Shown here piece by piece: positions 47,785 to 56,777 of a stretch of DNA of 64,000 bases (its first letter is position 1; each line of letters starts with the position of its first letter). Location of the stretch: contig NZ_PDUD01000009.1 of the NCBI RefSeq assembly GCF_002646595.1, positions 1 to 64,000 on the forward strand. The letters run 5' to 3'. The position numbers and the translations under genes were made by a program. The notes beneath the pieces are model-generated. The model saw nothing but the letters and a program-made list of their open reading frames with translations. It did not search any database and was not told the origin of the DNA. Source of the DNA: Flavilitoribacter nigricans DSM 23189 = NBRC 102662. GTDB taxonomy: Bacteria > Bacteroidota > Bacteroidia > Chitinophagales > Saprospiraceae.

Positions 47785-48444
47785 ATGCGACATCTGAAAC
47801 TCGGAAGTTCCATCTTATTCCTGGCCGGCAGCCTGTTCCTTTTTATTGCCTGTCAAAAGAACAGTTTGGCCGATGCAGCGAACGAATTAAGCGTAGTCCA
47901 TACCCCAGACCAGGTTGATTTGGATCGGGACCTGCTCCAGTACCGTCACGGAACCCACGAAATTCCCTTCAAAGCTACTTTTTACACCAACAGAGTACCC
48001 GAATTACTGGGGGAAGTAGACTGTCTGCTCCCGGAATATCAGGACCCCAATTATCAGCGGGGAGGAGGGCAAGGCACCCATTTGGGGAAATTTAAAACCG
48101 TTTTGACCTTCTGTTCTACTGCGGGTGGATTTTACGGCGGTGGTTCCGGTTACCTGGAAGCGGCCAACGGAGATCGTCTGTATATCAAGATCCCGTCCGG
48201 CCAGGTGAAGTTACCCCTGCCGGAGCCTCACCCCGTATACGACGCTTATTTTAAGGATGAATTCCTGGTCGATGGCGGTACCGGACGCTTCGCAGGTGCC
48301 AGCGGCAGCGGTACTACGAATAGCCTGGTCGACCTCTGGAATGAGGACTATCCTCCCGGCCCCGTCATTATTCCCGACCACCGTACGGATCACGTCTGGA
48401 CCGGTACGCTGATCCTGCCGAATGCCAATAAACGCAAAAACTGA
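47785..48444 (+). CDS. Predicted lipoprotein, function unknown
   Basis: The 219-residue product has a lipoprotein signal with lipobox LFIAC (cysteine at about residue 23). The mature part is glycine-rich and beta-rich, with GGGQGTHLGKF, GGGSGYLEAANGD, GGTGRFAGASGSG and a single aromatic end (DHVWTGTLIL). This pattern recalls the allene-oxide-cyclase-like or DUF-type beta barrels found in secreted proteins where GTGRFAGASG motifs occur, but I cannot name the family. It is convergent with the cupin gene, with a hairpin between them. Confidence 0.75.
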   Translation: MRHLKLGSSILFLAGSLFLFIACQKNSLADAANELSVVHTPDQVDLDRDLLQYRHGTHEIPFKATFYTNRVPELLGEVDCLLPEYQDPNYQRGGGQGTHLGKFKTVLTFCSTAGGFYGGGSGYLEAANGDRLYIKIPSGQVKLPLPEPHPVYDAYFKDEFLVDGGTGRFAGASGSGTTNSLVDLWNEDYPPGPVIIPDHRTDHVWTGTLILPNANKRKN

Positions 48445-48463
48445 TCGCAGGCAGAACTTTTGA

Positions 48464-48488
48464 CCGGGAGCAGGAGTCCGGCTCCCGG
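48464..48488. terminator. Hairpin between convergent genes
   Basis: CCGGGAGC (48464-48471) and GCTCCCGG (48481-48488) form a perfect 8-bp stem with a 9-base loop, followed by AACTTTCTCT. It is a possible terminator for the lipoprotein gene. Confidence 0.6.
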
Positions 48489-48512
48489 AACTTTCTCTGA
48501 TACTTATCGCGA

Positions 48513-48836
48513 TTAGCGATAATCTTCCCGTACCGGACGGAAGATATCGATCACGTAGCAGTCCGTCAGGGCTACGGCCGAATGGGGCGTGTTGCCCGGA
48601 ATGGTAACCACAGTGCCCGGGGTACAGGCCAGGGTCTCCTCTCCTACCGTCAGTTCCAGCGTACCTTCTATGATATTGGAGACCTGTTCGTGCGGATGAT
48701 CGTGGAGCGGCAATATACAGCCCTTTTCGATCCGGAAATGAGCGATTGTCAGACCGTCCGTATGGACCATGCGGGCGTGAAACCCGGGAAAAAGGGTTTT
48801 GGATTCAATCTGATCGGTATGAATGAAGGGACTCAT
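48513..48836 (-). CDS. Cupin-domain protein
   Basis: This 107-residue protein is a single cupin: LPLHDHPHEQVSNIIEGTLE carries the metal-binding His/His/Glu set, and PGTVVTIPGNTPHSAV the second motif with the last His. It has no signal peptide. It starts 9 bases downstream of the T9SS type B gene's stop, on the same strand, so the two may be co-transcribed. The reaction or ligand is unknown; many short cupins of this type act in small-molecule isomerisation or binding. Confidence 0.9.
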   Translation of the reverse strand: MSPFIHTDQIESKTLFPGFHARMVHTDGLTIAHFRIEKGCILPLHDHPHEQVSNIIEGTLELTVGEETLACTPGTVVTIPGNTPHSAVALTDCYVIDIFRPVREDYR

Positions 48837-48845
48837 AAAGTTGTT

Positions 48846-50081
48846 TTATCTGACTAATACAATACTACCTTTCTTGGTGAGTACCGGCTTATCACCCTGT
48901 TCAATTTCGATAAAGTAGACATACACCCCGGAAGGCAGCGGTTTTCCGTTAAAGGTACCATCCCATCCCCGGTCTATATCCTGCGACTCAAAAAGCATAC
49001 TTCCATTGCGGTTAAAAATACGCATGGAAAAGTTGATGGCGGAACCCCCGGGACTGTAGACCCTAAATTCCGGGTTGGCGCCGTCCGGAGCAAATGCGTT
49101 GGGAACGAAAACGGCAAGATCCGCCACCGGACATACCTGGTTGGAAAAGGTAGTCGTATTGAAAAAAAAGAAGCCATTCCTTTCCAAACGCGGTTCGGAG
49201 ATGATGGTATAACAATTCGTCCCGTCATCTGGCCCGCCCGGATCTGGCTGTTCCGTATGCATAAGTACGTCCGACGGATAAACGGCCTGCGGCGATTGAA
49301 AGTCAATGGAGCCGGGAAAGACATCCGTCAGGACATGATACTCCAATCCATCAAAATAATATTCATTCTCATAGGGTGTCCATTCGAGAACGGCCACGCC
49401 CGCATCGTTGACCTCGCCCTGCAGGAAAATGGTAGTCACCCGGTTAGAGGTCAGCACATTTCCACATTCGTCTATACCTTCAATCCGATAGCTTACCGGA
49501 TAGAGATGCGCATTTGCCAGACTATCAAAGTAAAATGGGAAGGTAGGATCCAATTGTGCGATCGGTTCAAAATCCCCGCCGTTCCTGGAGCGGAGAAGAG
49601 TAGCGCTGCCCAGAGGGAGCAAAGGTTGCGTTTCCCAGATCAGTTCGACCATTCCACTGAAAGCGCCGTTCTCCGGTATCAGCGAAGCTGTGTTGATAAT
49701 GATACTTTCGGGAAATCCGATGATGGGTACTTCCAGGCATTCCTGGTTCGAACGAACCGTATCGTTTTTTTCCGAAGATATGGCCAGGATCTGCAGACAG
49801 TGTTGGCGTCCGTCTTCCGCAAAAAAACTAAAAGTAGTAGTATTGCCACCGACGGAATCCACCAGGGCGGCAGGCCCCGGGAAATCACTGGCCGGGCTCT
49901 TTACACTGGCCCATACCTCATAGTGATCTACTCCTCCGGGCCAGTCCGGAAATGCTTCCCAGGATAGATCCAGGGTTTGGGAACAGGGGTCAAAGTCCCC
50001 CAGTTCCAGATCGAAGTCCTGGGAAAACAGAGCGGAGGGAAGAGCGACCATTACCATCAAAAGAAAGCGTGCTTTGTACAT
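48846..50081 (-). CDS. Secreted protein with T9SS type B (CHU_C) sorting domain
   Basis: The 411-residue product has a signal peptide (about 1-20, ALFSQ), fibronectin-like beta-sandwich repeats with exposed tryptophans (LSWEAFPDWPGGVDHYEVWA, LEWTPYENEYYFDGLEYHV), and a C-terminal gliding-motility-type domain (VFVPNAFAPDG, SMRIFNRNGSMLFES, GWDGTFNGKPLPSGVYVY). The C-terminus is the type B signal that directs cargo through the type IX system to the cell surface or medium. Its role is probably adhesion or substrate binding. It is followed by a cupin gene 9 bases on. Confidence 0.88.
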   Translation of the reverse strand: MYKARFLLMVMVALPSALFSQDFDLELGDFDPCSQTLDLSWEAFPDWPGGVDHYEVWASVKSPASDFPGPAALVDSVGGNTTTFSFFAEDGRQHCLQILAISSEKNDTVRSNQECLEVPIIGFPESIIINTASLIPENGAFSGMVELIWETQPLLPLGSATLLRSRNGGDFEPIAQLDPTFPFYFDSLANAHLYPVSYRIEGIDECGNVLTSNRVTTIFLQGEVNDAGVAVLEWTPYENEYYFDGLEYHVLTDVFPGSIDFQSPQAVYPSDVLMHTEQPDPGGPDDGTNCYTIISEPRLERNGFFFFNTTTFSNQVCPVADLAVFVPNAFAPDGANPEFRVYSPGGSAINFSMRIFNRNGSMLFESQDIDRGWDGTFNGKPLPSGVYVYFIEIEQGDKPVLTKKGSIVLVR

Positions 50082-50138
50082 TGTTCCATTTATTACTCAC
50101 TGAAGCGCTGCAAATAGTATTTTTCACTTGAAAGATAA

Positions 50139-50780
50139 CTATTTTTTACTACCCTTCCTACGGATCTTACCCCGGTTACTGCCGCTTTCGTGCAAGGCAA
50201 AATACTTTTCCAGCAATGCCGCCCGACGCGGTTGCTCCAGGTCCACCGGATCGTAGGCGCCATCCAGTTCCCGTTGGCGGTAGGCTTCGTAGAGACTGAC
50301 TGCACAGGCTACTGAAATATTCAGGCTTTCGGCCATGCCCATTTGGGGAATAATAAAATTTCCGTCGGCATGCTGCATAGCTTCATCCGAGAGGCCCAGC
50401 ATTTCATTGCCGAACATCAGGGCAACACGGCGGGTTAGGTCGAGGTCGTAAAGGCTTTTGGCCGAACGGCTAAGGTGAGTAGCGTAGATGTGGTCGTAGC
50501 GCTCCCGCACTGCGCTGAAACAGGCTTCGGTATCCGTATAGTAGTGGACGTCCAGCCATTTGCGGGTGCCGGCCGTGGTGCGTTTACCCAGTTCCAGGTA
50601 TTCTTTCTGCAACTGCGGCTCGTTGTACAACACAAATATTTCGTGGATACCTACCGAATCGCAAGATCTGAGAACCGCCCCGATATTGTGATGATCGTGT
50701 ACGTTTTCGAGGATCACCGTCAGGTCGAACTGCCGGTGGGCAACGGTCCTTTCAAATTTTGCTTTTCGTTTTGGAGTCAA
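50139..50780 (-). CDS. TrmH/SpoU-family RNA methyltransferase
   Basis: This 213-residue SPOUT-fold protein 2'-O-methylates a tRNA or rRNA ribose. Motif 1 is LENVHDHHNIGAVLRSCDS, motif 2 MFGNEMLGLSDEA, and motif 3 IPQMGMAESLNISVACAV, all intact. A basic tail (GSNRGKIRRKGSKK) probably binds RNA. No ATG precedes the conserved region, so translation starts at TTG (50780), directly beside the octamer array. The periplasmic-binding lipoprotein gene lies upstream on the same strand, across the array. Confidence 0.9.
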   Translation of the reverse strand: MTPKRKAKFERTVAHRQFDLTVILENVHDHHNIGAVLRSCDSVGIHEIFVLYNEPQLQKEYLELGKRTTAGTRKWLDVHYYTDTEACFSAVRERYDHIYATHLSRSAKSLYDLDLTRRVALMFGNEMLGLSDEAMQHADGNFIIPQMGMAESLNISVACAVSLYEAYRQRELDGAYDPVDLEQPRRAALLEKYFALHESGSNRGKIRRKGSKK

Positions 50781-50783
50781 AAC

Positions 50784-50864
50784 TGATGATTTGATGGTCC
50801 GATGATCTGATCATTTGATTCTGTGCTCAATGGATCATCGAATCATCAAATAATCAGATCATCA
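50784..50864. repeat. Inverted array of degenerate octamers (RATNATCR)
   Basis: Left arm 50784-50823: TGATGATT, TGATGGTC, CGATGATC, TGATCATT, TGATTCTG. Right arm 50833-50864: GATCATCG, AATCATCA, AATAATCA, GATCATCA, four perfect octamers on the opposite strand. The spacer is about 9 bases. The array occupies almost all of the 86-base gap between two co-directional genes and abuts the TTG start of the TrmH gene, so a folded transcript could affect its translation. Confidence 0.85.
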
Positions 50865-50866
50865 TT

Positions 50867-52348
50867 TTAGTTGTCTTTCTGAAACTGATAGTTCTCGAAT
50901 TTAAGAATATTCACGAACTTATTCTCAAATTGTTCGATCTGACTGGTCTCAATGCCCGAAGTAGTACCCGGTCGAACTACCCGCTCGAAAGCAAAATGGG
51001 TGTGAAGGGCATCCGCTTCCTCTCCTTCCAGAGCGTACTGGAATTTGGTCCCGTATTTCTTCAGCATCCGGCCGAAATACAACATAACGTCATAGCCGAC
51101 AAATGCTTCTTCCGTGGGGATGGCGCCGTACAGATCGTAATATTGTTCCTTGAATAGTTTGACCTTCGGATCCAGAGAATTGACGAAAACGCTGGCACTG
51201 ATGTGTACCCTCAACTTTTCGTAATAGTCGAAATCGATCTTTTCAAAATCTTTCCACTGCGGCATTCCGTAAACGATGACCGTAGAATACGGATCGCGAC
51301 TGACGTCGATCTTCCGAAGCAATGCGTATACGAAGGTCTCTTCCCAGTTGGGTACAATGAACACCGTCGTATCCGACCGCTGGAGCAGCGGGGCCATGTT
51401 GACCCGTTCCATGCTGGCGGCTTCATTTTCGGGAATCAGCAGTTCGTTGAGCGGCGTAGCCGGACGGCCCCGGTTCCAGATAGCGTATTCGTCCCGGAAG
51501 TAATTAAAACGGCTTACCTCATTAGCTACGTCCTTACTGACCAATACGATATTACGGGGATCGTGGTTTTCCAGAGCGTGGCGGATAATGGCCCGACTGT
51601 GGGTTTCGAGGGTCGGATTGACCTGCACGTAGTTCGGGTTGAGGTTACTGATGCCCGAAGCTGCACTCTGGGGAGATACGAGCACTTTTTCCCGTTGCTG
51701 GGCGTATTGCGCCAGCAGTGCCACATTATCCCGGCGGTAAGGACCGACGATCAAGTGAGCATTGCCCAGATCCTCACTCCCGCGGATCAGTCCGGAAGTA
51801 GTGGAAGGCGAGGCCCCGCTATCCATGGCGGACACCGTAGCGTTCAGTCCTTCGTTCGCCAATACCTCCAGGGCCATTTTGGTACCGTTGTAGTAGTTGA
51901 TCGCCCAGAGGGAATTGTAATAGATATTCGGATCCATGGCATTGAAGCGATCCGTCAGCCAGGGCAGTACAACCGAAATATTGTAGTTATTCAGGATCTG
52001 CGATCCGAAATCCGTTACGTCGATCACATTGGACTGGTTGCCCGTAATGGGTGATTCTCCCGTAGATGTAATGGGAGGATCATCAGTGGTGGGCACCTCC
52101 TGCCAGGCAATGGTATCCATCTTCTCCGTAACCGCTTCTTCGACCACCACCCAGGTTCCCGTTTCGGGGTCGTATACCCTTCGGCCCTGAATTGGCTCGA
52201 GTTCATCGCCGGTATCGACGGTAGTATCATCATCGTCCTGGATCTTTTTGAACAGATCACAGGAAGAGAGGCTGATTAGTAAAAAAGCAAAGAACAAGAT
52301 GGTTTTACTCCCACTCAATGGTCGCAGGAGGTTTCGTGCTAATATCAT
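50867..52348 (-). CDS. Periplasmic-binding-protein type I lipoprotein
   Basis: The 493-residue protein has a lipoprotein signal (LLISLSSC, cysteine at residue 30), an acidic linker ([17 protein letters not shown]) and a type I periplasmic-binding fold like LivJ/LpoA ([42 protein letters not shown]). No permease or ATPase follows, so it is an orphan binding protein or a peptidoglycan-related LpoA-like regulator; that is inference. The ATG overlaps the guaA 3' end by 44 bases. A TTG at 52318 with better spacing is an alternative start, giving a shorter signal peptide. Transcribed after guaA. Confidence 0.75.
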   Translation of the reverse strand: MILARNLLRPLSGSKTILFFAFLLISLSSCDLFKKIQDDDDTTVDTGDELEPIQGRRVYDPETGTWVVVEEAVTEKMDTIAWQEVPTTDDPPITSTGESPITGNQSNVIDVTDFGSQILNNYNISVVLPWLTDRFNAMDPNIYYNSLWAINYYNGTKMALEVLANEGLNATVSAMDSGASPSTTSGLIRGSEDLGNAHLIVGPYRRDNVALLAQYAQQREKVLVSPQSAASGISNLNPNYVQVNPTLETHSRAIIRHALENHDPRNIVLVSKDVANEVSRFNYFRDEYAIWNRGRPATPLNELLIPENEAASMERVNMAPLLQRSDTTVFIVPNWEETFVYALLRKIDVSRDPYSTVIVYGMPQWKDFEKIDFDYYEKLRVHISASVFVNSLDPKVKLFKEQYYDLYGAIPTEEAFVGYDVMLYFGRMLKKYGTKFQYALEGEEADALHTHFAFERVVRPGTTSGIETSQIEQFENKFVNILKFENYQFQKDN

Positions 52349-53849
52349 AGACTACCCTATTGATTCCTTTAACGTTATTGATAATCTCACTGGACACTGT
52401 AGCTAGGAAATCGTACGGTAACTGACTCCACTCCGCAGTCATTCCGTCCAGTGAATTAACGGCTCTTAAGGCAACGGTCTGTTCGTAGGTACGTTCGTCT
52501 CCCATGACACCTACCGATTGTACCGGCAACAAAATAGTACCGGCCTGCCAAACCTCATCGTATAATCCGAATTTTCTCAAATTGTTGATATAAATGGCGT
52601 CCGCTTCTTGCAGCATAGCCACTTTTTCGGGTGTAATGCTGCCTAAAATACGGATACCCAGGCCCGGGCCCGGGAAGGGATGCCGACTCAAAATATGATT
52701 CGGAACGCCCATTTCCTTGCCTACCCGGCGTACTTCATCCTTAAACAACATGCGGAGGGGCTCGACGATCTTAAGTTTTAGTTTTTCCGGCAGCCCACCA
52801 ACGTTATGGTGCGATTTTATCGTTACCGAGGGACCGTGCACGGATACCGATTCAATAACGTCCGGATAGATCGTTCCCTGGCCAAGCCAGCTTACTTCCG
52901 GATGTGCTTCCGATTCCTCTTCAAAAATTTCAATAAACAGCCGGCCGATTATTTTCCGTTTGGTTTCGGGACTACTTTCACCGGCCAGAGCGTCCCAGAA
53001 GCGTTGCCGGGCATCGACTCCTTCGATGTTCAGCCCCATCCCCTTATAACTGTCCAGTACTTCCTGGAACTCGTTTTTCCGCAATAACCCATTATCAACG
53101 AAAAAACAGTGTAGTCGATTGCCTATGGCTTTGTGCAGAAGCGTAGCGGCAACGGTAGAGTCCACTCCGCCGGAAAGCGCCATCAGCACATGATCATCAC
53201 CTACCAGTTGGCTCAACTCCTCCACCTTTTCCTCCACGAAGGAGGCTGGTGTCCAGCTTCCGGTACATCCGGCTATGTCCATCGCAAAGTTGCGTAATAA
53301 TGCGGCACCGTCCAAACTATGGGTGACCTCCGGGTGAAATTGCAGACAGTATACCGGCGCGGAAAAAGCATTTTTCTCCGAGCGGAAAGCCGCTACATAA
53401 ATACTGTCGGTATCGGCCAGCAGTTCGAACTGCTCCGGCAACTCCATGATGGTATCTCCGTGCGACATCCATACCTGAGAACCCGGCGCTATGCCATTGA
53501 ACAGTGGATCGTGATCCCGGTAGATCTCCTTCAGGCGTGCTTTGCCGTACTCGCGTTTTTCCGACCGCTGTACCTTACCACCGTAGTGATTGGCGATGTA
53601 CTGCGCTCCGTAGCAGATACCCAGTACGGGCTTTTTCCCGATAATAGCGGAAAGATCGGCGTGCAGCGCATTCTCATCGGCGACCGAAAAAGGGCTTCCG
53701 GATAAAATGACACCTTTGATCGTATCGTCCAAAGGCGGTACCTTATTAAAAGGTACGATTTCACTGTAAATGTTCAGTTCCCGGATCCGCCGAGCGATTA
53801 GCTGGGTGTATTGGGAGCCAAAATCCAAAATAAGCAATTTCTCCTTCAT
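52305..53849 (-). CDS. guaA: GMP synthase (glutamine-hydrolysing)
   Basis: GuaA converts XMP to GMP using glutamine and ATP. The 514-residue length is typical. The class I amidotransferase domain has [10 protein letters not shown] with Cys79 and the His172/Glu174 pair in [11 protein letters not shown]. The ATP pyrophosphatase domain has the PP-loop SGGVDS at 226-231, and the C-terminal dimerisation domain ends [18 protein letters not shown]. The ATG at 53849 is only 5 bases after a TATATTTG box, implying a leaderless transcript. The next gene's start overlaps its end. Confidence 0.98.
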   Translation of the reverse strand: MKEKLLILDFGSQYTQLIARRIRELNIYSEIVPFNKVPPLDDTIKGVILSGSPFSVADENALHADLSAIIGKKPVLGICYGAQYIANHYGGKVQRSEKREYGKARLKEIYRDHDPLFNGIAPGSQVWMSHGDTIMELPEQFELLADTDSIYVAAFRSEKNAFSAPVYCLQFHPEVTHSLDGAALLRNFAMDIAGCTGSWTPASFVEEKVEELSQLVGDDHVLMALSGGVDSTVAATLLHKAIGNRLHCFFVDNGLLRKNEFQEVLDSYKGMGLNIEGVDARQRFWDALAGESSPETKRKIIGRLFIEIFEEESEAHPEVSWLGQGTIYPDVIESVSVHGPSVTIKSHHNVGGLPEKLKLKIVEPLRMLFKDEVRRVGKEMGVPNHILSRHPFPGPGLGIRILGSITPEKVAMLQEADAIYINNLRKFGLYDEVWQAGTILLPVQSVGVMGDERTYEQTVALRAVNSLDGMTAEWSQLPYDFLATVSSEIINNVKGINRVVYDISTKPPATIEWE

Positions 53850-53853
53850 GGAG

Positions 53854-53861
53854 CAAATATA
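53854..53861 (-). promoter_or_regulatory. TAnnTTTG promoter box of guaA
   Basis: TATATTTG on the minus strand matches the -7 element. Its end is 4 bases from the ATG, so the start point should fall at or within a few bases of the first codon. Confidence 0.55.
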
Positions 53862-53879
53862 CTGGTTGCCGGATAAAAT

Positions 53880-54018
53880 TACGAGTCCGAAGGTGGAAGA
53901 GTGAAAAAGTGTGTGAGCTGGAAGCTTTGGAGGAGGGAAAGCCGGTTGGAAGAAAAGCGTACAGATGCAAAATCAGCGATGGAATCACCCTGCTTTTGCT
54001 TCTGTACGTTTTTCACTC
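53880..54018. repeat. Nested inverted array with degenerate ~8-base units
   Basis: GAGTGAAAAA (53899-53908) pairs with TTTTTCACTC (54009-54018). Inside, CGTACAG (53958-53964) pairs with CTGTACG (54002-54008), and GCAAAA (53967-53972) with TTTTGC (53994-53999). On the minus strand the left arm reads as imperfect octamers ACTTTTTC, ACTCTTCC, ACCTTCGG. It lies between guaA and the OmpA-like gene, after the OmpA stop on the minus strand. Confidence 0.6.
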
Positions 54019-54030
54019 TGCGCTGGAAAA

Positions 54031-55455
54031 TTATTCCAGATACAGATCAAATTCTACGCGCCGGTTCTGTTCCCGACCGGCTTTATAGCGATTGTCCGCG
54101 ATCGGCTGGCTTTCTCCGTATCCGCGATAACTCATACGTTCGGCGCTGATCCCTTTGCTGAGGAGGTAATCGTAGCAGGATTTTGCCCGCCGTTCGGACA
54201 GCACCTGATTGGGCCCCGAACTACCGATACTATCCGTATGGCCGTTGATCCGCAATTTGTAATCCGGATAACGCTGCATAATGTCTACGATCTGGTCCAG
54301 AATGGTATTGGAAGTGCTGATCAAGGTTGCACTGGCCGTTTCGAACTGTACGGCTTTCATCGCAAAATCCAGGGTCTCCTGATCTTCTTCCTCAATTTCC
54401 GGGCAGCCATTGTTGGAAGCCGGCCCCGCCGTATTCGGGCAGCGATCCTCTTTATCGATGAGGCCGTCCCCATCCGTATCCGGGCAACCCTGGGTGGCAG
54501 CCGGTCCGGCGGCATCCGGGCATTCATCGTCGCGATCGGCCACACCGTCGCCGTCCGCATCCGGGCAGCCCTGAGCGGATATCGATCCCGGCTCATCCGG
54601 GCAGGCGTCCTCGTCGTCAACCACGCCGTCGTTGTCCCGATCCCGGATCGGGCATCCGCCGTTATCCTGCGGTCCCGCTTCGTCCGGGCATTCATCTTCA
54701 TTATCAGCGATACCGTCTTCGTCCCGGTCCGGGCAACCCGCCAGCGAGGCCAGTCCCGCAACGGTCGGGCAGGCATCATCGCCATCGGTAACCCCGTCGC
54801 CATCCGCATCCGGGCAACCGTTCAAACCGATAACTCCGGCCACATCCGGGCACAGGTCTTCCCGGTCGGGTACGCCGTCGTTATCCCGGTCCGCCACTGT
54901 TTCGGGTGCGGGAGCCCCCGGACCGACCAGTATCAGGATACCGGCCCCGACTTGGATGTGGTCTCTCCGGTCGTCAAAACCGAGCCGGTATTCTCCTTTC
55001 GTGGATAAATATACATGGCGGCCAAGCCTGAAGTTAAGGCCGAGGCCCAGGGGAATTTCGACATCGAAATCTTCCAGGTCCCGGTACACGCCACCCAGGC
55101 CGGCGAAGATGTGCGGATAAAAGAATTTGGGTTCCTGACAGTATTTGAGATGGAGCAGGGCATCCAGCCCGATCACACTGCTGGCTTTGAGCGTACCCTC
55201 GTCGTCGAGCGGCAGTTTCACCTGGCTCAGGCGCAGCGGCAGGGAAAAATTCAGGCCTTCGTTGATGTGCCGCAAATATTCAAATTCCAGTCCCAGTCCG
55301 AAATCATCTGCCTTCAGGTCCTTACTGATCAGATACTGGTGATTGGGAGCGATCATGCGAAAGGAAAAGCCTTCCTCCGCTCCCTCGTACTGGGCCAGCG
55401 CCAATTGAGTGATACAACAAAAGAAAAGTACCAATAAAGTAGTAGGTGCTTTCAT
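54031..55455 (-). CDS. OmpA-family outer-membrane protein with thrombospondin type 3 repeats
   Basis: The 474-residue protein has a signal peptide ending in LALAQ and an N-terminal barrel-like domain at about 25-180. Six thrombospondin type 3 calcium-binding repeats follow (D-x-D-x-DG-x2-D-x2-D-x-CP pattern, for example DADGDGVTDGDDACP) at about 190-355. The C-terminal OmpA-like peptidoglycan-binding domain has LRINGHTDSIGSSGPNQVLS and AERMSYRGYGESQPI. It should anchor the outer membrane to peptidoglycan. It is preceded by a 343-base gap and followed by a nested inverted repeat. Confidence 0.93.
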   Translation of the reverse strand: MKAPTTLLVLFFCCITQLALAQYEGAEEGFSFRMIAPNHQYLISKDLKADDFGLGLEFEYLRHINEGLNFSLPLRLSQVKLPLDDEGTLKASSVIGLDALLHLKYCQEPKFFYPHIFAGLGGVYRDLEDFDVEIPLGLGLNFRLGRHVYLSTKGEYRLGFDDRRDHIQVGAGILILVGPGAPAPETVADRDNDGVPDREDLCPDVAGVIGLNGCPDADGDGVTDGDDACPTVAGLASLAGCPDRDEDGIADNEDECPDEAGPQDNGGCPIRDRDNDGVVDDEDACPDEPGSISAQGCPDADGDGVADRDDECPDAAGPAATQGCPDTDGDGLIDKEDRCPNTAGPASNNGCPEIEEEDQETLDFAMKAVQFETASATLISTSNTILDQIVDIMQRYPDYKLRINGHTDSIGSSGPNQVLSERRAKSCYDYLLSKGISAERMSYRGYGESQPIADNRYKAGREQNRRVEFDLYLE

Positions 55456-55798
55456 AACTCATTGGGTTTTTAAGTATATCGATAAATTATAATCTGGAAC
55501 CTATGCTCCGGTGAGCCGGTCCGTATGATCTCAACTAATAAGTGAGGAGCCCAAATCCAGTTTGGGTCAGGTTACGGGGGGGGAAGGGATTATTCAAAGA
55601 CAACCCACAAGGGTCGTCAGGTCGCCGAATAGATAAATTTTAATTAGTTGCTATAACAGATAGTGCAAAGGCACTTATAGAAGTGCGAAGGATGTCCTAA
55701 ATGGATGACTGGTGCTTCGGGCACCGAAGTTTATTGGGACTTATGCAATATAAAAATTATTTGTAATAATCACTATAACTTTGTGGCAGAGTGCGGCT
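55456..55798. other. Intergenic region downstream of nusB with small hairpins
   Basis: This 343-base gap lies between nusB and the OmpA-like gene, both on the minus strand, so it contains the nusB 3' end and the OmpA promoter. It holds two small hairpins, GCACTT-ATAG-AAGTGC (55671-55686) and GGTGC-TTCGG-GCACC (55711-55725), and a G-run near 55577-55584. No gene is evident. Confidence 0.5.
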
Positions 55799-56734
55799 TT
55801 AGTCTACCAGCCCACGGCCACTTTTATTGATCTTTCCGTCCGTCTCCAGTTGTTTCATGAGGCGGTCCAGAATGCCGTTGATAAAATCCTTACTCTTTTC
55901 GGTACTATAGATCTTGGAAATATCGACAAATTCGTTTAGCGTTACCTTGGTCGGAATGGTCGGGAAGTACATGAGTTCACAAAGCGCCATTTTCAGCAGG
56001 ATCATGTCGATCACCGCCACCCGGTCCGCATCCCAGTTGCGCAGGGTCGGCTCGATGATCCCCAGCAGTTCCTCGTCTTCGCGTACGACGCGGGACAGCA
56101 GGATCTCGCCGAAATCCTTCACCGTTTCGTCCGCCGGTTCGTAGGCTTCGTAAAAATCGGAGTCGGCCGGCAGCGCCTTGATGGTTTTCTTCATGGCGCC
56201 CACTACCAGGGACTTATCATCCGTCCAGGAGGAATAGTTATCGTCCAGGTATTCTTCGTAAGTTTCGCTGGAAATATTGTGTTTGAAGAGTTTGAGCAGG
56301 ATGTCCTTGTAGTCCTCCCGGCGGTTGTTCTCCTGCCGGATGAAGGCCTGATAGTCCTCCGTCTTAGCAAAATCGCTGTAGAATTTCCGGATCATATCCT
56401 TATCGATCCGGCCTTCCAGCTTGTATCTTTTGTAGAGCCGGGTGAGTTCCTGATTGTTGACCAGTGACTCCACCAGGGGGTTCTCGCACAGCTTGGCGGT
56501 GAAAGCAAGATCTTCCTCGGAGGGCAAAAGCTTCGCCCGCTTTCTGGCGCGATCCTGTTTCGAATGGCTGGCAACGCGGCTTAATACCAGTAGGTTGAAC
56601 AAATACAGCTCAAACGATTTATCGATATTACTGCGATATCTGCGCAATACCCCATCCAGGTCCAACTTACTATCTCTACTCATTGAATAGAGTACTTGCA
56701 TCACTTTGATGCGTACATTCCGGCGGCTCAACAT
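55799..56734 (-). CDS. nusB: Transcription antitermination factor NusB, long Bacteroidota form
   Basis: The C-terminal part carries the NusB fold: LSRRNVRIKVMQVLYSM at the start, then NWDADRVAVIDMILLKMALC, FPTIPTKVTLNEFVDISKIY and KSKDFINGILDRL. At 311 residues it is twice the usual NusB length because of a helical insert of about 150 residues (roughly 60-200), as seen in Bacteroidota. NusB works with NusE and boxA in rRNA antitermination. The ATG at 56734 removes an unlikely 12-residue extension. It follows the BT_3928-like gene by 43 bases on the same strand. Confidence 0.93.
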   Translation of the reverse strand: MLSRRNVRIKVMQVLYSMSRDSKLDLDGVLRRYRSNIDKSFELYLFNLLVLSRVASHSKQDRARKRAKLLPSEEDLAFTAKLCENPLVESLVNNQELTRLYKRYKLEGRIDKDMIRKFYSDFAKTEDYQAFIRQENNRREDYKDILLKLFKHNISSETYEEYLDDNYSSWTDDKSLVVGAMKKTIKALPADSDFYEAYEPADETVKDFGEILLSRVVREDEELLGIIEPTLRNWDADRVAVIDMILLKMALCELMYFPTIPTKVTLNEFVDISKIYSTEKSKDFINGILDRLMKQLETDGKINKSGRGLVD

Positions 56735-56777
56735 AATCTTTGCGGCATCATTTTGTGCAAAGAAAAACAAAAATTAC

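Noticed and set aside
53965-55008. A 347-codon open frame antisense to the OmpA/TSP3 gene
   Set aside because: It mirrors the repetitive Asp-rich TSP3 repeats of the sense gene, giving a low-complexity Arg/Ile-rich translation without features.
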